DNA from: Flavivirga sp. 57AJ16 | Lineage (GTDB): Bacteria; Bacteroidota; Bacteroidia; Flavobacteriales; Flavobacteriaceae | Assembly (NCBI RefSeq): GCF_028736925.1 | Contig: NZ_JAQZAT010000024.1 | Coordinates: forward strand, 1-64,000 | DNA: 64,000 nucleotides | Direction of reading: 5' to 3' | In this document: positions 24,494-35,762 of the stretch, in pieces | Layout of the letters: each line of letters begins with the position of its first letter | How positions within the stretch are numbered: position 1 is the stretch's first letter | Notes under the pieces: generated by a model | Told to the model about the DNA's origin: nothing | What the model saw: the letters and a program-made list of their open reading frames with translations, nothing else | Database searches by the model: none | Position numbers and translations under genes: made by a program

Positions 24494-27307
24494 ATGAAAA
24501 ACATCAAAATTAGTATCATTTTCTTTTTATGGCTTAGCGCTTTTAACATTATTGCACAGTCCCATGAATTTGATTTAGATAAAGAAATCCCTATAGATCC
24601 CACAGTAAAGGTAGGTAAACTTAGTAATGGCCTTACCTACTATATAAAACACAATGCAAAACCAGAAAACAAGGCCGAACTACGTTTAGTATTAAATGCA
24701 GGCTCTATCTTGGAAGGTGAAGACCAACTAGGTCTTGCACATTTTATTGAGCACATGGCATTTAATGGGACTAAAAATTTTGAAAAAAATGAACTTATAG
24801 ATTACCTGCAAAGCATAGGTATAGAATTTGGAGCCGATTTAAATGCCCATACAGGTTTTGATGAAACGGTTTACAAGCTGTCTGTTCCCACTGAAGATAA
24901 AACTATCTTTAATACCAGCTTACAGGTACTTCGTGATTGGGCCGATGGCATCACATTTGACCATGAAGAGATTGATAATGAAAGAGGTGTAGTAGCCGAA
25001 GAATTAAGGGCAAGAAGTGGCGCAAATATGCGTATGTACTACCAATCTATTCCAGTAATTACAAACAATTCCAGATATGCCAAAAGGGCGCCCATAGGGA
25101 CGTTGGATGTTATTATGAATTCAAAATACGGGGCTTTAAAACGTTATTATAAAGATTGGTACCGTCCAGGTTTAATGGCGTTGGTTTTGGTTGGTGATTT
25201 TGATGTTGCTGATACAGAAGCGAAAATAAAAAAAATATTTAGTGGTATAGAACCAGTTAAAAAACCAAAGGAACGGACTTATTACACGATTCCCGAAAAC
25301 ATTGAGCCTACGGTTACCGTAATAACCGATAAAGAAGCCAAAGGTGTTAAGGTTTCTATTTATCATAAACAACAAAAAAGAGAAGTTGTAACGTTAGAAG
25401 ATTACAAGAAAGAAGTTTTACAGAAATTGTATACCGGTATGTTGCGCCAGAGGCTATCTGAAGTTGAGCTGGAACCAGATGCCCCTTTTTTATCGGCTAC
25501 TGCTGGTATAGGTAAATTTTTAGGGAATATGGATAGTTATTATTTGAGAGCCATACTTAAGGAAGATAAAGTTAGCCAAGGTATTGAAGCTTTATTAGAG
25601 GAAAGTGAGCGCGCAAAACGTTATGGCTTTACTGTTTCAGAATTAGAACGCTATAAAGCACTTTTACTAAATAATGCCAATATTTATAGAAAGGAAGAAG
25701 GAAAAATACCAAATACCTATTATGTTGAGCAGTACACAGACCATTTTACAGATAACGACCCGATTCCAGGAGAAGAATTTATCTATAGCTATTATAAAAA
25801 CATATTGCCAAACATGACCGTTGATGAGGTAAACAAAATAAGCAAAGAATGGGTTAAGGATAATAACATAGCAATAGTAATCAATGCCATAGATAAAGAA
25901 GGATTAAAGCTCCCAACCGAAAAAGAGGTGTTAAAAATAGTATCTGAAAGTAAAATTAAAGAAGTTGACTTTTATAAAGACACACTTTCTAGTGCTGAGT
26001 TAATGAATAAAAAACCAGGCCCAGGAAAAATTACCAATACAGCATACAATAAAGAAACAGATGTAACTACATGGACATTTTCAAATGGCGTAACTGTCAT
26101 AGCAAAACCCACACAGTTTCAAAACGATTTAATTTCCATGAGCGGTTTCAGGCCCGGTGGGAGTTCTAAAGCACCAGACTCTTTATATGTATCTGCTAGA
26201 AGTGCAGGAAATATAATAGGAGCTAGCGGGATAAATAATATCTCTGAAATTGATTTAAAAAAATTAAATATGGGTAAAACAGTAAAAGTAACACCTTATA
26301 TTAATTTTTATGACGAGTTGTTTTCAGGAAGCAGTGCATTTGCAGATTTGGAAAGGATGTTGCAAATGGTTCATTTGTATTTTACGAAACCCAATAAAGA
26401 TAAAAATGTTTTTAATGCGTATAAAGAACGTTTAAAATCCACATATAAAGACCAAGATAATAGTCCAGGGGCTTTCTTTGAAAAAAAGAAAAGCGAAGTT
26501 ATGACTCATAATCATTTGAGGGGTATTCCATTAACAGAACAACAAATTGAAAAAGAATTAAAACTAGATGAAGTTTATAATTTTTATAAAAATCGATTTT
26601 CATCTGCAAATGGCTTTACGTTTATTTTTGTAGGAAGTTTTGAGATTCCTGCCTTAAAAAACTTTGCTGCCCAATATTTAGGGAGCCTTCCATCCAATTT
26701 GCAAGAAAAAAGTTCATGGGATGATATTGGGTTAAGAAGACCCAAAGGTGTTATTAAAAAAACATTTAAAAAAGGTATGGATGATAAGAGTAAAGTCGTT
26801 ATGAACTTTACGGGAGAGCTTGACTATTCTCCAGAAAAAAGAAAAGAATTAATGCTACTTGCTAAATTGTTAAAAATTAAATTAACAGAAGAACTGCGTG
26901 AAAAAATGGCAGGCGTTTATGGTGTTCGGGTTTCTGGTTTTGCATCCGATAGACCTTACCATTGGTACCGTATGAGTGTAGAGTTTACCTGTGCTCCAGA
27001 AAACGTTGAAAAATTAATCGAAAAAGTTTTAGAAGAAATTGAAAAGATAAAAGCGAAAGGCGCTTTAAAAGCTGATTTAAATAAAATAAAAGAAGCGGAG
27101 TTGGCCAATACACGGGACCAGTTAAAACTAAATGGATATTGGGTTTCTAAATTAAAAACGGCCCATGAATTTGGTTTGGGTTATGACGCTATTTTAGATT
27201 ACGAAACAGGTATAAATAAAATGACTTCAGAAGATTTTCAAAAGTTTGCCAACACTTATTTTAATATGGATAATTATGTTGAATTGATTTTAATACCAGA
27301 AAATTAA
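24494..27307 (+). CDS. M16-family zinc protease, exported
   Basis: A 937-residue full-length M16 (pitrilysin-like) metalloprotease with a signal peptide (FFLWLSAFNIIAQ), so it acts in the periplasm. The inverted zinc motif HFIEH gives His83, Glu86 and His87, and the distal ligand is Glu163 in DNERG. A second, catalytically inactive M16-like half begins near residue 520 (TTWTFSNGVTVIAKPTQF). Proteases of this family form a closing chamber around peptides and small proteins. It is cotranscribed with the upstream outer-membrane receptor, which suggests it digests what that receptor imports. The transcript ends at a perfect hairpin shared with the convergent LacI-type gene. Confidence 0.93.
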   Translation: MKNIKISIIFFLWLSAFNIIAQSHEFDLDKEIPIDPTVKVGKLSNGLTYYIKHNAKPENKAELRLVLNAGSILEGEDQLGLAHFIEHMAFNGTKNFEKNELIDYLQSIGIEFGADLNAHTGFDETVYKLSVPTEDKTIFNTSLQVLRDWADGITFDHEEIDNERGVVAEELRARSGANMRMYYQSIPVITNNSRYAKRAPIGTLDVIMNSKYGALKRYYKDWYRPGLMALVLVGDFDVADTEAKIKKIFSGIEPVKKPKERTYYTIPENIEPTVTVITDKEAKGVKVSIYHKQQKREVVTLEDYKKEVLQKLYTGMLRQRLSEVELEPDAPFLSATAGIGKFLGNMDSYYLRAILKEDKVSQGIEALLEESERAKRYGFTVSELERYKALLLNNANIYRKEEGKIPNTYYVEQYTDHFTDNDPIPGEEFIYSYYKNILPNMTVDEVNKISKEWVKDNNIAIVINAIDKEGLKLPTEKEVLKIVSESKIKEVDFYKDTLSSAELMNKKPGPGKITNTAYNKETDVTTWTFSNGVTVIAKPTQFQNDLISMSGFRPGGSSKAPDSLYVSARSAGNIIGASGINNISEIDLKKLNMGKTVKVTPYINFYDELFSGSSAFADLERMLQMVHLYFTKPNKDKNVFNAYKERLKSTYKDQDNSPGAFFEKKKSEVMTHNHLRGIPLTEQQIEKELKLDEVYNFYKNRFSSANGFTFIFVGSFEIPALKNFAAQYLGSLPSNLQEKSSWDDIGLRRPKGVIKKTFKKGMDDKSKVVMNFTGELDYSPEKRKELMLLAKLLKIKLTEELREKMAGVYGVRVSGFASDRPYHWYRMSVEFTCAPENVEKLIEKVLEEIEKIKAKGALKADLNKIKEAELANTRDQLKLNGYWVSKLKTAHEFGLGYDAILDYETGINKMTSEDFQKFANTYFNMDNYVELILIPEN

Positions 27308-27359
27308 AACATAGCCCAGACAGTATTATTGGAGCAGCAAGTGATTTATCAACACCATG

Positions 27360-27390
27360 TAAGTTTTTCACTTTTTAAGTGAAAAACTTA
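27360..27390. terminator. bidirectional terminator hairpin between convergent genes
   Basis: A perfect 14-bp inverted repeat with a 3-nt loop (TAAGTTTTTCACTT, TTT, AAGTGAAAAACTTA). Its right arm overlaps the stop codon of the leftward LacI-type gene at 27388-27390. It probably ends both transcripts. Confidence 0.65.
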
Positions 27391-28425
27391 CAAATATTTA
27401 ATATTTTCCTTTGTTAAAAGCTTGATAGGTAAATACTTGTTTTTCTCAGGGACAATATCATTTATAATAAAGTTAAATAGTGTTTTTGTTCCTTCGTAAC
27501 CTTGAAAAAAAGCATTCTGGTCAATAAGAAAATCAATGGTTTCATTTTTAATAAAAACGGCATTTTCCTCATTTAAATCGTAACCAATCAATTTTAGGTG
27601 CTTTAATTTGTGTTTTTCTATGTATTTGGCCATAATACTAACTTTACTGGATGGAACAAACAAACCCTTAATGCGTTGATTGGATAGTGTTTTGTAAATA
27701 AATGTGTCAATAGCTATTTGGTCTTTGGTATTAGGAAGAATCACTTCATGTATTTTAATAGGCAAAGCTTTCGTATTGAAATACGATTTAAAACCTGAAA
27801 TTCTATCTTCAATAGCCGAATGATGAATATTGTCTTTTCTAACTTTTACTATGATAACTTCTTCTTCTCTATGTACTAACAATGACATAAGTTTAGCAGC
27901 AAGTGCCCCGCTATCAAAAGAATGCTGTCCTATGTAGGAAATATTGCTGGCCCCCTGTAATTCAATATTAATAAATACATAAGGGATCTTCCTTTGTTCT
28001 AACTCTATGAGTCGTTTTTGGGTTTCAATTAAAAAAACAGGTGCTAATAATACAGCATCAAAAGAGTTTTCCAATAGCTTATCAAAAGCTTCTTTAAAAG
28101 AATTGGAGTCAAATAGATTAAAGTGAAAGTAGCTTACAGAGGTTTTATAGATTTCATTTTCTTTGGATGCCTTTTCAATACCTTTTTTTGGAAGATACCA
28201 AAAATCGGATGAAGACTCAATAGCAGGAATTAAAACCGCAATATCATATTTTTTATTTAATGCAAGTGTTCTGGCGGTTTTATTTATTTGAAAGTTATGT
28301 TCCTGGATTATTTCTTCAATACGTTCTTTGGTTTTTTTTGAAACGCCAGGTCTATTATGAATAACCCGATCCACGGTTCCAATAGAAACGTTTGCCAAAG
28401 CTGCAATATCTTTAATTGTTTTCAA
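27388..28425 (-). CDS. LacI-family transcriptional regulator
   Basis: A 345-residue DNA-binding regulator. The N-terminal helix-turn-helix is typical (MKTIKDIAALANVSIGTVDRVIHNRPGVSKKT). It is followed by a periplasmic-binding-protein-like sensor domain (KYDIAVLIPA to the C-terminus). The IGTVDRVIHNR recognition helix differs from the usual VSTVSRVLN form and resembles the Bacteroidota sugar-responsive subgroup. It is convergent with the M16 gene, so its targets cannot be read from position alone. The nearby mannan locus is one candidate, a lost sugar transporter (relic at 28814-29051) another. Confidence 0.92.
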   Translation of the reverse strand: MKTIKDIAALANVSIGTVDRVIHNRPGVSKKTKERIEEIIQEHNFQINKTARTLALNKKYDIAVLIPAIESSSDFWYLPKKGIEKASKENEIYKTSVSYFHFNLFDSNSFKEAFDKLLENSFDAVLLAPVFLIETQKRLIELEQRKIPYVFINIELQGASNISYIGQHSFDSGALAAKLMSLLVHREEEVIIVKVRKDNIHHSAIEDRISGFKSYFNTKALPIKIHEVILPNTKDQIAIDTFIYKTLSNQRIKGLFVPSSKVSIMAKYIEKHKLKHLKLIGYDLNEENAVFIKNETIDFLIDQNAFFQGYEGTKTLFNFIINDIVPEKNKYLPIKLLTKENIKYL

Positions 28426-28813
28426 TTCTTGTTTTTAAATGAATCTTTTTTATAAAACACAAAAGCGTTGTTATATAAGCTTTAAAAAGCAATAATAGAC
28501 GAAAATATTAAATACTGGGAGATTTTCTTCTATTTTTCCAAATGAAATTAAATAGTTATTGATTGTACGTAATTTGTTATAAACCTAAAAATATATTGTT
28601 TTTGTCATCCCGAGGCAAAGAGGGATCTCATCGATTATCAACAGATTCTTCACTTCGTTCTGAATGACAAAAATATCATTATGCATGATTACGGACATTC
28701 AGAAATAGTTAAATATATGTACGTACACGTTTTTGTTAAAAAAACATGATTTACAATATGATATATGGAGCCGTACATTATTATACGAAACGCTTTAAAA
28801 TTAGTAACAGAAA
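28426..28813. other. intergenic region upstream of the LacI-type gene
   Basis: No gene is visible. The stretch should hold the leftward promoter of the regulator, though no convincing consensus was found. It contains a terminally inverted repeat element at 28599-28683. Confidence 0.5.
28599..28683. repeat. short intergenic repeat with 10-bp inverted ends
   Basis: The ends TTTTTGTCAT and ATGACAAAAA are perfect inverted repeats. The interior reads like the GTCATCCCGA...GGGATCTC type of dispersed intergenic repeat I have seen in flavobacterial genomes. Confidence 0.5.
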
Positions 28814-29051
28814 TTGGTTCCTATTGATAGCGTATTTAGTGGTTATGTTACGGGAATTTTTACCACTACAGGGGTTTCTGCCATTGCGGTACTTTATACA
28901 TTAGTTCTTGTGTTTTGGTACAAAGAAATTTCAATTCTAAATAACTCCCCAAATATTTTTGGATGCTTGTGGCACTACAGCCATTGTTATGTTGTTAATT
29001 GGAGCATCCATGTTTAATAAGTTATGGGTATTAGTTAGTGTTCATGTATGA
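28814..29051 (+). pseudogene. relic of a TRAP transporter large permease (DctM-like)
   Basis: One frame reads SVFSGYVTGIFTTTGVSAIA and continues VLYTLVLVFWYKEIS up to about 28940. The neighbouring frame from 28962 reads ACGTTAIVMLLIGASMFNKL and stops at 29051. Together they resemble the C-terminal membrane segments of TRAP large permeases (GIFTPTEAAAIAVVYAL, then TTAMVMLLIGAS). Nothing of the remaining gene is visible and the two parts are in different frames, so this is a decayed fragment. It overlaps the 3' end of thiH by 21 bp on the opposite strand. The family call rests on motif memory and needs a search. Confidence 0.6.
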
Positions 29052-30149
29052 TTTGGACCAGTCTTTCCAGACAACCTCATAGCCTTGAGATTGAATCATC
29101 TGTTTAATTTGTTCGGTAGTACGCTCGTCTGAAATTTCAAATTGCTCAAGTGATTCAGGTTCTACACTATAGCCTCCAGGGTTTGTCTTGGATTCTGCGC
29201 TAATGGATGTAATTCCCAAGTGAATACTATGATTTCTAAATGTTTCACTTTCGCGAGTAGACAATGATAATTCAACGTCTTCATCCAATAACCTGTAGGC
29301 ACAAATTAATTGTACCAAATCAGTATCGGTCATCTCTACTTTTGGGTCTAATCCGCCTTGATGGGGTCTAAGCCTTGGAAAAGAGATGGAATATTTGGTT
29401 TTCCAATATGTTTTTTGCAAATATTTTAAATGCAAAGCCGTGTAAAAGCTATCCACTCGCCAATCTTCAAGTCCAAAAAGAGCGCCTAGACCAATTTTGT
29501 GAATTCCCGCTTTACCCAATCGATCGGGTGTATCCAATCGATAATCAAAATTAGATTTTCTACCTTTTGGATGATGTGTTTTATAGGTGGCTTTATGATA
29601 GGTTTCCTGATATACCAAAACAGCATACAAACCTGAGCTAATTAAGGTTTCGTATTCATCTTGATCTAAAGGTTGTACTTCGATACTAATATTTGAGAAT
29701 CGAGAGCGAATCAAATCTATAGCATGTTTTATATAAGAAACTCCAACAGTTTTGCTTGCTTCTCCCGTTACCAGAAGAATATGGTCGTATCCCAATTTTT
29801 TAATGTGTGCCACTTCCTTTAATATTTCAGCATCACTTAAAGTTTTTCTTCTAATACCATTATCCATACTGAACCCACAATAGGTACAGATATTTTGACA
29901 TTCATTGGACAGGTACATAGGGATGTACATTTGAATGGTATTTCCAAAACGTTTTCTGGTAATGGCATTGCTTCGTTGTGCCATTTGCTCTATATAGGGT
30001 TTAGCAGCAGGAGAAATTAGTTTTTTGAAATCTTCTAATTCAATTTTGTCTTTGAGGAGTACTTTTTCAACTTCTTTGGGGGGTACTTTGTAAATTTCTT
30101 TTTCTAAAGTATCCCAATCGTATTTTTCAAATGTATTTTTAAAAGACAT
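29031..30149 (-). CDS. thiH: 2-iminoacetate synthase ThiH
   Basis: A 372-residue radical SAM enzyme that cleaves tyrosine to 2-iminoacetate (dehydroglycine) for the thiazole of thiamine. The iron-sulfur motif is CQNICTYCGF (CxxxCxxC). The downstream HILLVTGEASKTVG, RLRPHQGG and LSTRES segments are typical of ThiH. It is the last gene of the thiamine operon, 8 bp after thiG. Choice of ThiH over ThiO implies an anaerobic-type thiazole route. In many relatives a thiF gene follows, whereas here the DNA runs into a transporter relic. Confidence 0.95.
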   Translation of the reverse strand: MSFKNTFEKYDWDTLEKEIYKVPPKEVEKVLLKDKIELEDFKKLISPAAKPYIEQMAQRSNAITRKRFGNTIQMYIPMYLSNECQNICTYCGFSMDNGIRRKTLSDAEILKEVAHIKKLGYDHILLVTGEASKTVGVSYIKHAIDLIRSRFSNISIEVQPLDQDEYETLISSGLYAVLVYQETYHKATYKTHHPKGRKSNFDYRLDTPDRLGKAGIHKIGLGALFGLEDWRVDSFYTALHLKYLQKTYWKTKYSISFPRLRPHQGGLDPKVEMTDTDLVQLICAYRLLDEDVELSLSTRESETFRNHSIHLGITSISAESKTNPGGYSVEPESLEQFEISDERTTEQIKQMIQSQGYEVVWKDWSKSYMNTN

Positions 30150-30157
30150 GATTTGTG

Positions 30158-30940
30158 TTAATTTAAATCGTTTAGAAAAGAAGTAAGTGGGCTACTGGCT
30201 TCTGCCTGATTTTTAATGGGAGCTAGTTTGGCGTTATAAGCCATCCTACCAGCTTTAACGGCCATTTTAAAAGCCATTCCCATTTCTACTGGGTTCTGGG
30301 ATACGGCAATAGCGGTATTGACCAAAACGGCATCAGCACCCAATTCCATAGCAAATGCAGCGTGGGATGGCGCACCAATACCCGCATCAACTATAACGGG
30401 AACGTTACTTTGTTCGATAATAATTTCTAAAAACTCAAGTGTTTTTATGCCCTTGTTGCTTCCAATAGGGGCGCCTAAGGGCATGACACATGGTACGCCC
30501 ACATCTTCCAGACGTTTGCATAACACAGGGTCTGCATGAATATAAGGCATGACTACAAATCCGAGTCTTACCAATTCCTTAGCGGCTTTTAAGGTTTCAA
30601 TAGGGTCGGGGAGTAGGTATCTGGGATCTGGGTGTATTTCCAGTTTTACCCAATTGGTTTGAAGTGCTTCTCTAGCTAATTCTGCTGCAAATATGGCTTC
30701 CTTAGCGGTTCTTACTCCAGAGGTATTGGGGAGTAAATGGATTTGATTTTTATTTAAATGAACGAGCATATCGTCCGATTCATTTTCTAAATCCACACGT
30801 TTCAATGCGACTGTAACCAACTCGCTTTCTGAGGCTAGGATAGCTTCGCGCATTTTATTTACGCTACTAAACTTACCTGTTCCAGTGAATAACCTCGACT
30901 TAAAAGTTTTGTCGGCTATTTTAAGTGTATCTGTTGTCAT
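30158..30940 (-). CDS. thiG: thiazole synthase ThiG
   Basis: A 260-residue thiazole synthase that joins 1-deoxy-xylulose-5-phosphate, dehydroglycine and sulfur from ThiS thiocarboxylate. Typical segments are [53 protein letters not shown], and [22 protein letters not shown]; the LKRVD lysine is the Schiff-base residue. It lies 1 bp after thiE and 8 bp before thiH. Confidence 0.96.
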   Translation of the reverse strand: MTTDTLKIADKTFKSRLFTGTGKFSSVNKMREAILASESELVTVALKRVDLENESDDMLVHLNKNQIHLLPNTSGVRTAKEAIFAAELAREALQTNWVKLEIHPDPRYLLPDPIETLKAAKELVRLGFVVMPYIHADPVLCKRLEDVGVPCVMPLGAPIGSNKGIKTLEFLEIIIEQSNVPVIVDAGIGAPSHAAFAMELGADAVLVNTAIAVSQNPVEMGMAFKMAVKAGRMAYNAKLAPIKNQAEASSPLTSFLNDLN

Positions 30941-30941
30941 G

Positions 30942-31592
30942 TTATATTTTTTGATTAGGATTCCAAACCTGTTCCTGCTCTGAAGGATTGTTTAAAAGTT
31001 TGTTGAATTGACTAATTTTATTAAAGTTTTTGGTAATTTCTCCCGAAACGGCCATCCCGTAAACACCTGTTTTTAAAATTTCGGGAACATCTTGTATGGT
31101 AATACCGCCAATAGCGATAATAGGAATGTCCGTTTGTAATGCTTCAAGAATGGTTAGGTAACCGTTTGCTCCTAAAAGGGGACTTAAATTGTTTTTGGTT
31201 GTAGTGAATCGAAAAGGTCCCAAACCTACATAATCTATTTTTTTTTCAATTAATGCTTCACAGTCTTCAAGTGTATTGGCCGTACCTCCAATAATTTGCC
31301 AGGGTTCTAAATGTTTTCTTGCTATGGTTGGACTCGTATCGTTTTTTCCCAAGTGTACGCCGTCTGCCTTTACTTTTTTTGCAATTTTATAATGATCATT
31401 AATAATGAGGCGTGTTTGAAAATGACCTGTAATTTCCCTGGCTTCTTCGGCCATTTTTAAAATCTTTTTTTCGGATAGATTCTTTAAACGCAGCTGTACC
31501 AATTCTATCCCGGAAGTGCAGGCTTTTTGGATGTTTTTAAGATGTTCTTTTGCGGTGTTGCCTTGTGATATGTAATGTAGCTTAGGGAGCAT
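30942..31592 (-). CDS. thiE: thiamine phosphate synthase ThiE
   Basis: A 216-residue TIM-barrel enzyme that couples HMP pyrophosphate with thiazole phosphate. Visible motifs are [39 protein letters not shown], and the C-terminal phosphate-binding IIAIGGIT and [11 protein letters not shown]. It lies 3 bp after thiD. The operon also encodes a second, shorter ThiE/TenI-like protein at 32382-32972; this copy is the better match to canonical ThiE. Confidence 0.92.
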   Translation of the reverse strand: MLPKLHYISQGNTAKEHLKNIQKACTSGIELVQLRLKNLSEKKILKMAEEAREITGHFQTRLIINDHYKIAKKVKADGVHLGKNDTSPTIARKHLEPWQIIGGTANTLEDCEALIEKKIDYVGLGPFRFTTTKNNLSPLLGANGYLTILEALQTDIPIIAIGGITIQDVPEILKTGVYGMAVSGEITKNFNKISQFNKLLNNPSEQEQVWNPNQKI

Positions 31593-31595
31593 ATA

Positions 31596-32381
31596 TTAGG
31601 GATTAGGGATTAGGTGTCGGGTGTCGGTATTCTGTTTGTGCTTACCTAATAGGCCCTTATCGGAATTCAAAAACTGTTCGGTGTATTGTTTTGCATTTTT
31701 TGCGGCATCTTCTAACGCTATTTGCAAAGCAAAATTACTTGCCAGGGAAGCGGATAGCACACAGCCACTACCGTGTTTTTCATAAACTTTATCCGTATTT
31801 GGAGGGATGTTTACCATGACAATTCCATTGTGGTACAAGGTATCCCAACCTTTTTTGTGACTTCGATGTCCGCCTTTTAAATAAACATTGGTGGCCTTGG
31901 AGATATGTTCAATGGTACGTGCAATCGTTAATTTTGGATATAAACGTTGAATTTCATCATAGTTGGGCGTCATGATAAAGCACTGTTTCCATATATTGTC
32001 CAGTAAATCCTGGTTTTCGGTTTCATGGAAATCAAAACCTGCACTTGCTCTGATAATTGGATCCAAAACAATTTTAATATCAATATTTAGCTGATGCAAT
32101 TTGTTTAAAATAAGATCTAACGTTTTCCAGGATTCTACGATCCCTATTTTCACGACATGGATCTCAAAGCGCTCAAAAAGGATGTCTATTTGAGCCATAA
32201 TCACATCAACTTCTGTCCAAATACATTGTTTAAAATCCAAATCATTTTGAACGGTCATTGCTGTACAAACGGATAACCCGTACAAACCATGTGCCTCAAA
32301 CGTTTTGATGTCTGATGTTAATCCGGCACCTCCAGAAGGATCATGACCGGCAATGGTTAATATATATTTGTTTTTGTCCAT
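31596..32381 (-). CDS. thiD: hydroxymethylpyrimidine (phosphate) kinase ThiD
   Basis: A 261-residue ribokinase-fold kinase that phosphorylates HMP and HMP phosphate. It has the opening LTIAGHDPSGGAGLTSDIKTFEAHG, the VLDPIIRASAGF segment, NYDEIQRL, and the anion-hole motif HGSGCVLSASLASN. It starts directly after the upstream ThiE-like gene with no gap. Its last codons coincide with a short direct repeat (TTAGGGA units near 31595-31612). Confidence 0.94.
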   Translation of the reverse strand: MDKNKYILTIAGHDPSGGAGLTSDIKTFEAHGLYGLSVCTAMTVQNDLDFKQCIWTEVDVIMAQIDILFERFEIHVVKIGIVESWKTLDLILNKLHQLNIDIKIVLDPIIRASAGFDFHETENQDLLDNIWKQCFIMTPNYDEIQRLYPKLTIARTIEHISKATNVYLKGGHRSHKKGWDTLYHNGIVMVNIPPNTDKVYEKHGSGCVLSASLASNFALQIALEDAAKNAKQYTEQFLNSDKGLLGKHKQNTDTRHLIPNP

Positions 32382-32972
32382 TTATTGCCCGAAGTGATTT
32401 TGCATCTTTTTAAAAATTTCTATGGGTTCTTTAGTATTCCAAATGCCTCCTAAGACACCAACACCTTTAAACCCTAATTTTTTAAACTCGGTAAGGTTGT
32501 CTGCTGTGACACCACCCATTCCGACAATTCGTTTATCAATATGGTTTACATCAAAACCCCTGCCTTTATAACCTTCTTTGGAAATGGAAGAAAAAACAGG
32601 GCTTAGTAAGTGATAGTCAAATTCAAACTCACAGTTGTCTAAATCCTCAGGCTCGTGAAATGAGCTACTGATTGTTTTGCCAAACATATTTAATCCTTTA
32701 AAATAATGTCCTGGATTATCTATGTGGTCTCTTCTTTTTTGTTCTTGAAAATGAATACCTTTTAGGTTATACGTATTGATTAGCTCGTGAAAATGATGAA
32801 CCACAATTCGATTATGGTATTTAAGATCTATTTGATTTAAATAGTCACAATGTTCTTGATAATTTTTTTCGGGTTTTCTCAAGTGGTAGTATTCCAAACC
32901 AGCTTCGAAGAGCTGGTTTAGAATTAAAATTTCTTTGTGAATATCCTTTTCTGGAGCTATTAATACAATCAT
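32382..32972 (-). CDS. second ThiE/TenI-like protein in the thiamine operon
   Basis: A 196-residue TIM-barrel protein of the ThiE/TenI group. It shows LEYYHLRKPEK, VVHHFHELINTYNLKGIHFQEQKR, YHLLSPVFSSISKEGYKG, and VGMGGVTADNL. It lacks the strict INDH and GTAN pieces seen in the other copy. It may be a thiazole tautomerase (TenI-like) or a diverged thiamine phosphate synthase. It lies 3 bp after thiC and abuts thiD. Confidence 0.82.
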   Translation of the reverse strand: MIVLIAPEKDIHKEILILNQLFEAGLEYYHLRKPEKNYQEHCDYLNQIDLKYHNRIVVHHFHELINTYNLKGIHFQEQKRRDHIDNPGHYFKGLNMFGKTISSSFHEPEDLDNCEFEFDYHLLSPVFSSISKEGYKGRGFDVNHIDKRIVGMGGVTADNLTEFKKLGFKGVGVLGGIWNTKEPIEIFKKMQNHFGQ

Positions 32973-32975
32973 GGA

Positions 32976-34862
<1,887 letters not shown>

Positions 34863-34952
34863 TCATATGTAACATTCATAATAATCATTCCTCTATGTAT
34901 CAGATCTTTATTCATGGATGTTTCATTTTATAAGTTTAATGCTGGAATAGAA

Positions 34953-35156
34953 TTAACCACCTTGAGTTGCTTGAATAATTAAAACCTGATCATTTGAGTT
35001 GAAGTCGTATGCGTCCCATAGTTCTTTTGCTATAATTTTATTGTTAATGGCAAAAGCAATGCCTTCAGATGGCGACTTGATTTTAGTAAGCAGTTTAGAA
35101 ATAGTAGTGCTTTCTTCAATCTCCAATACCGTTTCATTTACCGATATCTTAATCAT
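34953..35156 (-). CDS. thiS: sulfur carrier protein ThiS
   Basis: A 67-residue ubiquitin-like sulfur carrier ending in the required Gly-Gly (IIQATQGG). Its C-terminal glycine is adenylated by ThiF or MoeB and then thiocarboxylated before donating sulfur to ThiG. It is the first gene of the thiamine operon, about 140 bp below the TPP riboswitch. No thiF gene is present in the window. Confidence 0.93.
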   Translation of the reverse strand: MIKISVNETVLEIEESTTISKLLTKIKSPSEGIAFAINNKIIAKELWDAYDFNSNDQVLIIQATQGG

Positions 35157-35297
35157 AAATAATACAATTTTAATAGTTTAAATCACTTCAACTAATAAAG
35201 GCTGGGAGAGATGCTTTGAAATAAAAGTACAGCTCCTAAGAATAGGGTGTATTTAAATAAAAAGAATGGAAATACATAACAGATGTATTTCTTAACT

Positions 35298-35370
35298 TTT
35301 TCCTTCGTTGGTACTAACCACATCAGGTTCAAAGGGTATGTCTCAGTTCCAAAAAGGAACACCCCTAAAG
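35298..35370 (-). ncRNA. TPP riboswitch (THI element)
   Basis: On the minus strand the segment reads AGGGGTGTTCC, then CTGAGACATACCC, TTTGAACCTGATGTGG, TTAGTACCAACGAAGG. These are the conserved blocks of the thiamine pyrophosphate aptamer, including the CTGAGA loop, the ACCTGA core and the GCGAAGG-type end (here ACGAAGG). It sits at the head of the thiS-thiC operon and should repress it when TPP is abundant. Confidence 0.95.
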
Positions 35371-35379
35371 TTTAGTATA

Positions 35380-35387
35380 CAAACTTA
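35380..35387 (-). promoter_or_regulatory. -7 element of the thiamine operon promoter
   Basis: TAAGTTTG on the minus strand matches TAnnTTTG exactly and would start RNA about 7 nt downstream, immediately before the riboswitch. No clear TTG was found at the -33 position. Confidence 0.6.
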
Positions 35388-35762
35388 TTTAAAAATCTGG
35401 ATTTAAACTATATTTTTTCGATAAACATTCATTTTTAAATCGAACTCGGACAATTTATGGGGGTAATACCAATTAACAAATAAAATAAGCCAAATAATTC
35501 GATTAGTTCACTATCTTTCATTTAACAAAGGTTATGCTTTCATACCCAGTCTCCCTGCCTCGCCGGCAGGCAGGAAGCTGAGCACAGTTTTCTATTTCAT
35601 ATAAGCACACTATAATTCAAATTATTTAAGGCTCAAGGCGACAAATCGAATTATTAGCGAATTTATTGTTAAAAACACCCTTGCCTGCCTGTCGGCAGCT
35701 ACGGAGTACCCACATCTTTTTTCAATATAAAGAACAAAAGCTTATTACCCTTTTTACTTACT
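35388..35762. other. gene-free region with inverted repeats
   Basis: AATAATTCGATT (35493-35504) and AATCGAATTATT (35644-35655) are perfect inverted repeats about 140 bp apart, with looser similarity outside them. A CCTGCCT...AGGCAGG palindrome lies at 35554-35574 and a related CTGCCTGTCGGCAG at 35684-35697. No gene was recognised. Confidence 0.5.
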
